Source of the DNA: Gemmataceae bacterium
GTDB lineage: Bacteria; Planctomycetota; Planctomycetia; Gemmatales; Gemmataceae
Assembly (NCBI GenBank): GCA_022616435.1
Contig: JAKEET010000072.1
Coordinates: 1-61,690 of the forward strand
Direction of reading: 5' to 3'
Length of the DNA stretch: 61,690 nt
Positions 55,994-61,690 of the stretch are shown piece after piece. Position 1 is the stretch's first letter; every line of letters begins with the position of its first letter. The position numbers and the translations under genes were made by a program. The notes beneath the pieces are model-generated. The model was not told where the DNA came from. It saw only the letters and a list, made by a program, of their open reading frames with translations, and searched no databases.

Positions 55994-57343
55994 ATGAGCC
56001 AGGGATGGCGCTGGTTGAGCCCGGGGCTGGTGAGCGTTGTGGCGATGGGGGTCGCGGGTTGCTTCCCGATCACTCGCGAGCTGCCCGTGCAGCGGCAGTC
56101 GCTGGCGGCCGACCTGGCGCGCGAGGCAACGCCGCGGCTGGCGCGGCTGCAGCAACCGGAAGTCCCCGCCCTCAAGGTCCCGGTGCCGATGCCGCCGCCG
56201 ACGACCGCGCCGCTCAGGCCGGCCCTGCCGCCGCCAACGCCGCCCGCCGCGAAGTTGCCCGCCGCGAAGTTGCCCGCCACGCCATTGCCGGCCACACAGT
56301 TGCCGGCCACACGGTTGCCGGCGGTCCAGCCATCCTTGCCGGCGCCGTCGGCGCCGAAGCTGCCGGCGCCGCCGCCCAGCCCGTCCGGCACGCAGCAGAC
56401 GAGCCTCAGCTCGCCGCGCGTCAACAAGATCACGGTCCGCGCCTGGGTCAACGGCAGGCCGATCTTCGACGACGAGGTGATGCAGAACATCTCGCCGTCC
56501 GCCCTGGTCGCCCTCAACCGGCTGCCGGCGGCGCAGCAGTCCGAGAAGCTGGCGGATTTCTTCAACCAGACGCTGGACCAGCTGATCGAGCAGGAAGTGA
56601 TCTATCAAGAGGCGGTCCGCAAGCTCGAAAAGGTCAACCCGACCACGCTCGCCAAGCTCCGCTCGCTGGCCGAGCAAGACTTCGAGCAGCAGTTGCGCAA
56701 GGTCCGCGACACCAAGAAAGTCTCGGACGAACAGCTCAAGGAATTCGAACGGCAGATGCGCCGGCAGGCCGAGCGCCGCTACATCGCCATGCAGTACATG
56801 CAGAGCCGCATCTTCCAGCTGATCAACTCGGGGATCGGCTACCAGGAAATCAAGGACTACTACGACGCCCATCCCAACGAGTTCCAGCGCGTCGAATCGG
56901 TGCGCTGGCAGAACGTCTTCCTGGCGGTCGGGCCGAAGCATCCGACCCTGGCCGACGCGCGCCGCTTCGCCGAGGACCTCATCGCCCGGTGCCGGACCGG
57001 CGACGACTTCATCAAGCTCGTGCCGTACGACGACGGCCCCAGCAAGTTCAACAACGGCCAGGGGACCGGTTCGCGGCGCGGCGAGATCCAGCCCCCCGAG
57101 CTGGAAGCGCACCTGTTCAAGCTCCGCGACGGCCAGATCGGCCCGATCGTCGCGCTCAGCACCGGCGTGCACATGTTCCGCCTGGTGTCGCGCGATCCGG
57201 GCGGGCAGACGCCCCTCAACGAGGCCGTCCAGAACCAGATCCGCAACAAGCTCCGCAACCAGCTCGCCGACCGCGAGTACCGCCGCATTGTCCGTGAGCT
57301 GAAGAGCCGGGCGGTGATCGAGGTGGAGCGCAGCGCGGGGTAA
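55994..57343 (+). CDS. SurA/PpiC-type peptidyl-prolyl isomerase, lipoprotein
   Basis: The protein has 449 residues; GGAGGGG before ATG. A lipobox (GVAGC, Cys at 23) implies a lipid anchor. A Pro-rich linker with five-residue LPAxx units fills residues ~65-125. A SurA-N-like helical domain follows (KITVRAWVNGRPIFDDEVMQ, LADFFNQTLDQLIEQEVIYQ). The parvulin (PpiC) domain is near 295-400 (VRWQNVFLAVGPKHPTLADA, LEAHLFKLRDGQIGPIVALS). It probably assists folding of outer-membrane proteins such as the barrel gene at 19779. It follows mfd by 41 bp and may be co-transcribed. Confidence 0.92.
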   Translation: MSQGWRWLSPGLVSVVAMGVAGCFPITRELPVQRQSLAADLAREATPRLARLQQPEVPALKVPVPMPPPTTAPLRPALPPPTPPAAKLPAAKLPATPLPATQLPATRLPAVQPSLPAPSAPKLPAPPPSPSGTQQTSLSSPRVNKITVRAWVNGRPIFDDEVMQNISPSALVALNRLPAAQQSEKLADFFNQTLDQLIEQEVIYQEAVRKLEKVNPTTLAKLRSLAEQDFEQQLRKVRDTKKVSDEQLKEFERQMRRQAERRYIAMQYMQSRIFQLINSGIGYQEIKDYYDAHPNEFQRVESVRWQNVFLAVGPKHPTLADARRFAEDLIARCRTGDDFIKLVPYDDGPSKFNNGQGTGSRRGEIQPPELEAHLFKLRDGQIGPIVALSTGVHMFRLVSRDPGGQTPLNEAVQNQIRNKLRNQLADREYRRIVRELKSRAVIEVERSAG

Positions 57344-57377
57344 TCGCCAGATTAGGTCAGGCTTTCCCGCCGAAACC

Positions 57378-57401
57378 AGGTCAGCCTCGACAGGCCGACC
57401 T
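57378..57401. repeat. REP-like hairpin, family A variant
   Basis: AGGTCAGCCT-CGAC-AGGCCGACCT has one mismatch and is followed by AC, as in other family A units. It sits between convergent genes and could terminate both. Confidence 0.6.
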
Positions 57402-57440
57402 ACTCATGCGTTGCAAAGCCCGTGGCGCCCATGGCGTTGG

Positions 57441-58796
57441 CTAGGCCAGCGCCTGCGCGATCGGTGTGCCGTGGTAGTTGAGCAGGTGAGGCCGTCCATC
57501 CGGGCCGCGGTATTCCCGGGTCGCGTCGATGCCGAGCAGCTGATAGATGGTCGCGGCGAAGTCATGCGTGCTGTGCGGCGTGCCGGCGACGCGCTCGCAG
57601 CGGCGCTCCGTCTGCCCCACCACCGTTCCCATCCGCACGCCGGCGCCCGACAGATTCACCACGTTCGTGTACGCCCAGTGGTCGCGGCCCGCCTGGCCGT
57701 TGACCGTCGGCGTGCGGCCGAACTCGCCCATCCAGATGACCAGCGTGTTGTCGAGCAGGCCGCGCTGATCGAGGTCTTCCAGCAACGCCGAGTAAAACTG
57801 ATCGAGGTTCGGCAGCCGGCTGTTCTTCAGATCGGTGAAGTTGTTGACGTGGGTGTCCCACCACGACGTTTCGACCGACACGAAACGCACGCCCGCTTCG
57901 ATCAGCCGCCGCGCCAGGAGCGCCGACTGGCCGTAACGGTGCCGGCCATATCGATCACGGACGCGGGCCGGCTCGTCGTCGATGCGGAAGGCCCGGATCG
58001 CGGCCGGCGACGTGATCAGGTCGTACGCCTGCTGATAGAACTGCGAACGCTCGCCGACCGCCTCGGCCACTCGGTCGTGCCGGCGCCGCCACACGTCCAG
58101 CTCGTCGAGCATGCGGCGGCGGCGGGCGGTGCGCTCGACGCCGACGGACGTGGGGATCGACACGTCCTCGACGGCGAAATGGGGGGCATTCGGATCGTTG
58201 CGGACGAGCAGCGGGTTGTACGCCGAGCCCATGTAGCCCGCGCCGGTGTACGGCGCCAGCTTGCCGGACAGCACGACATAGGGGGGCAGCGAGTTCCGCC
58301 AGCCGAGCTCGCGGTTGACCACCGAACCGTAGCACGGGTAGATCACCGAGTTCGCCGGCTGGCCGCTCGGGTCGGGGCGCTGCGGATAGCCGGTGAGCAT
58401 GTAGTGGACGGCCGCCACGTGATCGCCGCTCTCCCGATGGGCGATCGAACGGATCTGGCAAATCTTGTCGAGGTGCCGCGACATCCGCGGCAGATGCTCG
58501 CAGACGTGGACGCCGGGCAAGTTCGTGGCGATCTGCCGGAACTCGCCGCGATACTCGGCCGGGGCGTCGGGTTTCATGTCGAAGGTGTCGATGTTGCTGG
58601 CGCCGCCGCCCATCCACAGGAGGATGCAGTTGACGTCGCGCCGCGCCGCCGCGGGCTGCCGCGCCTGAGCGCGGGCCTGGGCCGCCAGCACGCTCGGCAG
58701 ATTCAGGCCCAACAGCGACAGGCCGCCGACGCGCAGGAGCGCGCGGCGCGAGACGCCGTCGCAGTTCCGGGCCTTCACGGAGCCGAGATTGAACAT
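57441..58796 (-). CDS. DUF1501 family protein, Tat-exported
   Basis: The protein has 451 residues from ATG 58796, with a run of eight G just upstream. Signal: CDGVSRRALLRVGGLSLLGL, a twin-arginine type. Core segments are NCILLWMGGGASNIDTFDMK, PAEYRGEFRQIATNLPGVHV, ARRLIEAGVRFVSVETSWWD, NTLVIWMGEFGRTPTVNGQA and GRDHWAYTNVVNLSGAGVRM. It is a paralogue of the gene at 50766 but clearly diverged. It follows its PSD1 partner by 16 bp, the normal operon order for these pairs. Confidence 0.95.
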   Translation of the reverse strand: MFNLGSVKARNCDGVSRRALLRVGGLSLLGLNLPSVLAAQARAQARQPAAARRDVNCILLWMGGGASNIDTFDMKPDAPAEYRGEFRQIATNLPGVHVCEHLPRMSRHLDKICQIRSIAHRESGDHVAAVHYMLTGYPQRPDPSGQPANSVIYPCYGSVVNRELGWRNSLPPYVVLSGKLAPYTGAGYMGSAYNPLLVRNDPNAPHFAVEDVSIPTSVGVERTARRRRMLDELDVWRRRHDRVAEAVGERSQFYQQAYDLITSPAAIRAFRIDDEPARVRDRYGRHRYGQSALLARRLIEAGVRFVSVETSWWDTHVNNFTDLKNSRLPNLDQFYSALLEDLDQRGLLDNTLVIWMGEFGRTPTVNGQAGRDHWAYTNVVNLSGAGVRMGTVVGQTERRCERVAGTPHSTHDFAATIYQLLGIDATREYRGPDGRPHLLNYHGTPIAQALA

Positions 58797-58812
58797 GTCA
58801 GTCCCCCCCCCA

Positions 58813-60996
58813 TCAATGATTGAATACAAACTCGGCGCAATTCAGCAGGGTCCACAGCAAATCTTCGTAACCCCCCCGGCGCGACGGCGCCGCGGCCAGC
58901 AGACGCCGCACAGTTTCTTGCTCCTGCGCCGTCGGCGTTCGCGACAAGGTCGCCAGGTACAAATCCTCGATCATGTCGGCGTCGCTCGTCTTGGCGTTCA
59001 CGAGCCGCGCCAGCCGGCCGTTCGGGTCGGCCAGCTTCTGCTGCAGCTTGTCGCTGTTGACCAGGTGCAGCACCTGGCTGAGGTCGGACCCGTCGCCGCG
59101 CTCGCATTCGCAGGTCGTGGTCCGCTTGGGCTTGCCGAAGGTGTCCAGGAAGTACGACGAGATCGACGAATCCGCCAGGCTGATGGCCCGCGTTTCCGGC
59201 GGCAGCTTGTCGAACTTCTCCTGCACGCCGGCCGCCTGGTTCACGGCGTCCAGCAGCACTTCGGCGGGCAGGCGCCGCGGCCGGCGATGCGTGAAGAACA
59301 GGCCATCCGCGTCGCGCGTCGGCGCCAATTCCGACGCGAGTTTATACGCCCGGCTGTTGCAGATCGTCCGCAACAAGTGCTTCATGTCAAATCCGTGAGC
59401 CACGAAGTCCTTGGTCAGCGCTTCGAGCAACTCCGGGTGCGCCGACGGATTGGTGGCCCGCAGGTCATCGATCGGCTCGACCAGTCCGCGGCCCAGCAGG
59501 TAGCCCCAGGTGCGGTTGACGAGGTTGCGGGCGAAGTACGGGTTGGAGCCGGAGGTCAGCCAGTCGGCGAGCGGCTGGCGCGGGTCGGGCGTGTCCGGGA
59601 TCTTCTCGCCGGACTGGCCGAGTGACTGGCCGAGCCAGCGCGGCGCCACGACCTGGCCGGTGCCCGGATGTCTCACCTCGCCCCTGGCGCCCAGGCGGAT
59701 CGACTGCGCCCCGCCATAACGGCCCTCCTCCTTCGTGTCCTTGCGCTCGATGCGGGCGAAGAACGCCGCCAGGCCGTAGTAATCTTCCTGGCTCCACGCC
59801 TCGAACGGATGATGATGGCACTTGGCACACTGCATCCGCACGCCGAGGAAGATCTGGGCGGTGGTCTCGGCGAGGTCTTCCGGCGTCTGATCGACAAAGT
59901 AGAACGCCACCGGTCCGTGGGCGTACAGGTTGCCCTGGGCCAGGAGCAGCTCGCGGACGAACTGGTCCATGCCCTTGTTGCCGCGCAGCGAGCTCTTGAG
60001 CCACGCGGAAAAGCTCGCCAGGCCTTTTTCACCGAGCGCCCGGCGATGAGCACGCAACAAGTCGCCCCATTTCAACGCCCAGTAGTCGACGTACTCCGAA
60101 CGGTCCAGCAGATGATCGATCAGCTTGGCGCGTTTATCCGGATCGTTGGATCGGTTGAATGCCCGGATTTCGTCGGGTGTCGGCAAAGTGCCGATCAGAT
60201 CGAGATGCACACGGCGCACGAACTCGGCGTCCCCGGCGAGGGGCGCTGGACTGAGGCCGAGCTTCGCCCACGTCGCTTGCAAGTGGCCGTCGATGAAGTT
60301 GTGCCGCGGACCCGGCGGACCGGCGACCGTGCCATACGGAACGCTGACGTTGACCACCGCGAACTGGCCGAGATAGCGGACCATCACCGCGCTCCGGCCG
60401 GGGCCTTTGGCTTCGATGTCGCCGCGCGGCGATACGGCGGCGACGTGCTCTTGCGTGCTGTCGTACACGGCCCAGGCAGTGACATCCTCGGTCACGTTGT
60501 CCGACCAATGGGCTTGCACCTTCAACGCCAGCGCCTTGCCGGGCTGGAGTTCCACGTCGCGCGGCGTGATTTCCAGGCGCGTCAGCCGGGGATCGGCGCC
60601 GCGCGGGCCGGGAGCGCCGCGCGCGATCCAGTCCTGGAGGCGGCGATAGCCATCGCTGTCGGCCGGCAGCCTGCGGCCGCCGCCGTGGGCCATGAGGCCG
60701 GCGGGTTTGCGCAGGATCAGGCTATGCTCCGGCGCGGCGGGGAAGATGCGGCGGCCGCGCGCTTCGGCCACGAGGGCGGCATGGTCGAACTGCGGATCGA
60801 AGCCGAGCAGCGACAGGCGAAAGCCGCCGCGGCCCTGGAACGAGCCATGGCAGGCGCCGGCGTTGCAGCCCGACTTGGTCAGCACCGGCAACACATCGCG
60901 GACGAAGTGCGGCCCGGCATCCTGGGAGTGCACGCTGCACGGCGCCGCGCACACCAAGGCCAGACTCGCCCAGAACCGGCCGGGAAGCGAAGGCAT
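58813..60996 (-). CDS. DUF1549/DUF1553 (PSD1-like) protein with Big-type domain
   Basis: The protein has 727 residues with an N-terminal export signal (GRFWASLALVCAAPCSVHSQ). The early domain carries KSGCNAGACHGSFQGRGGFR, a CxxxCH-type haem site in place of CxxCH. A bacterial Ig-like (Big_2) stretch follows at about 155-230 (LTRLEITPRDVELQPGKALA, AAVSPRGDIEAKGPGRSAVM). DUF1549 is shown by FVRRVHLDLIGTLPTPDEIR and MQCAKCHHHPFEAWSQEDYY, DUF1553 by FARNLVNRTWGYLLGRGLVE. It forms an operon with the DUF1501 gene. The spacer 60997-61164 shows no gene. Confidence 0.93.
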   Translation of the reverse strand: MPSLPGRFWASLALVCAAPCSVHSQDAGPHFVRDVLPVLTKSGCNAGACHGSFQGRGGFRLSLLGFDPQFDHAALVAEARGRRIFPAAPEHSLILRKPAGLMAHGGGRRLPADSDGYRRLQDWIARGAPGPRGADPRLTRLEITPRDVELQPGKALALKVQAHWSDNVTEDVTAWAVYDSTQEHVAAVSPRGDIEAKGPGRSAVMVRYLGQFAVVNVSVPYGTVAGPPGPRHNFIDGHLQATWAKLGLSPAPLAGDAEFVRRVHLDLIGTLPTPDEIRAFNRSNDPDKRAKLIDHLLDRSEYVDYWALKWGDLLRAHRRALGEKGLASFSAWLKSSLRGNKGMDQFVRELLLAQGNLYAHGPVAFYFVDQTPEDLAETTAQIFLGVRMQCAKCHHHPFEAWSQEDYYGLAAFFARIERKDTKEEGRYGGAQSIRLGARGEVRHPGTGQVVAPRWLGQSLGQSGEKIPDTPDPRQPLADWLTSGSNPYFARNLVNRTWGYLLGRGLVEPIDDLRATNPSAHPELLEALTKDFVAHGFDMKHLLRTICNSRAYKLASELAPTRDADGLFFTHRRPRRLPAEVLLDAVNQAAGVQEKFDKLPPETRAISLADSSISSYFLDTFGKPKRTTTCECERGDGSDLSQVLHLVNSDKLQQKLADPNGRLARLVNAKTSDADMIEDLYLATLSRTPTAQEQETVRRLLAAAPSRRGGYEDLLWTLLNCAEFVFNH

Positions 60997-61164
60997 GTCG
61001 GAATCTCGTCAAGGCAACGAGCAAATCGGGGGGGGCAGGCGGGGACGTTTCCGGGAGAAACGCGCGCCCCACACTATCGTGACCGAGGGAGTGCGAGATG
61101 GCAAGGGGAAAATGCGGGGCCCGAAGGGACAGTTCATTGCGGCGAGTGCGACTTTGTCTCGGAC

Positions 61165-61690
61165 TCAGCGACTTGCGAGACGACGAACCTGCGCCAACGG
61201 CAGATCCAGCATTTCGGCGATTTCCTTCAGCGGTTTGCCCCTGGCGATCAGACGTTGTACCAGCGCCTGATGCGCCTGCGTTCTGCCTGTTTCCATGCCC
61301 TTCTCCACGCCCTTCTCCATCCCCTTCTCCATCCCCTTCTCCATCCCCTTCTCCATCCCTTCGGCGCGGCCTTTGGCGACACCTTCCTTGTGGGCCTCTT
61401 GCCAGACGCGGCTCTTGCGCAGGTCGTGGAGCTGGAACATGCGGCGAACCTCCTCCCGGTTCAATTGCGTGAAGCGGCGCGGCAGCAACTCTTCCACCAA
61501 TTCTACGATGATTGGCACGTTCGCTATCCGATTCCCGTCGCGCCCGTTCGAGAAGCTGGGCCACCAACGCCGGCGCCGCGTGCTTGGGCGCCGTCACCAA
61601 CTGGAGCAAGGTCAACCCGGGCGCGGCCGCGCCGGCTGTGGACAGTTCGTCAAGGTAGATTCGCCGGACGCGCGGCGACGCCAGCAAGTC
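61165..61690 (-). pseudogene. DUF2887-type (Rpn-related) gene, 3' part, frameshifted
   Basis: The gene enters from the right edge. The first frame reads LLASPRVRRIYLDELSTAG, GLTLLQLVTAPKHAAPALVA and QLLERARRESDSER, typical of DUF2887 proteins, related to Rpn/PDDEXK recombination-promoting nucleases. A one-base shift near 61520-61530 is needed to continue with VPIIVELVEELLPRRFTQLN, REEVRRMFQLHDLRKSRVWQ, five (M/V)EKG repeats of 12 bp and a C-terminal helix-turn-helix-like segment IARGKPLKEIAEMLDLPLAQ. The nuclease core lies outside the window. Confidence 0.78.

Overview
The window reads as part of a large, G+C-rich planctomycete chromosome, probably of the Gemmata group (Gemmataceae). The grounds are two sets of paired PSD1-type cytochrome (DUF1549/DUF1553) and DUF1501 genes, an ECF sigma factor fused through a membrane helix to an extracytoplasmic region, secreted proteins with the planctomycete 'LExLExR' N-terminal signal, an HYExAFE-family protein, a futalosine-pathway gene (mqnE), and many REP-like palindromes between genes. 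No rRNA, CRISPR array or intact prophage was seen. One tRNA (Arg, anticodon TCT) is present. All calls come from reading the sequence; no database search was run.

Layout. 1-5.8 kb: the 3' end of a DHFR-family reductase, a Ser/Thr kinase remnant, a YCII protein, a two-gene operon for an effector-like protein and its partner, a divergent DUF922 metalloprotease-like gene, and two DUF1801 genes. 5.8-19.1 kb: tRNA-Arg, Gfo/Idh/MocA oxidoreductase, MlaE-type permease, ECF sigma fusion, protoporphyrinogen oxidase, sugar isomerase-like TIM barrel, HYExAFE protein, leuS, a two-haem cytochrome and a methyltransferase. 19.1-28.9 kb: ECF sigma remnant, outer-membrane barrel, PhoD-like phosphatase, dienelactone hydrolase, S1/P1 nuclease, mqnE and membrane proteins. 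28.9-31.3 kb: a REP cluster, then two damaged 'LExLExR' genes, one a DJ-1/PfpI-RTX protein broken by two compensating frameshifts. 31.3-41.1 kb: membrane patatin phospholipase, HtrA protease, an usp/dksA-like operon whose second gene is damaged, HpcH/HpaI aldolase, Bax-inhibitor-1 protein, DinB protein and a DUF4034-like protein.

41.1-43.9 kb is the clearest accessory island: a PIN-domain fragment, a small-gene plus HNH-endonuclease pair between two 89-bp direct repeats, an IS110 transposase fragment with its left-end non-coding region, and a protein ending in glycine-rich 22-residue repeats. 43.9-61.7 kb returns to a more ordinary layout: GAF histidine kinase, GntR regulator, PSD1 cytochrome, an ORF6N gene with three related palindromes, DUF1501, mfd, a SurA/PpiC-type lipoprotein isomerase, a second DUF1501/PSD1 operon, and the damaged end of a DUF2887 gene.

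Functional threads: central functions (leuS, mfd, mqnE, haem synthesis), cell-envelope and secreted enzymes, and the PSD1/DUF1501 machinery. Overlaid on these are palindromic repeats, 15-bp (five-codon) tandem repeats inside four unrelated proteins, and at least seven gene remnants or frameshifted genes. The best candidates for something new are the repeat-flanked HNH pair, the palindrome family of the ORF6N locus, the orphan IS110 left end, and the effector-like operon opposite a DUF922 gene.
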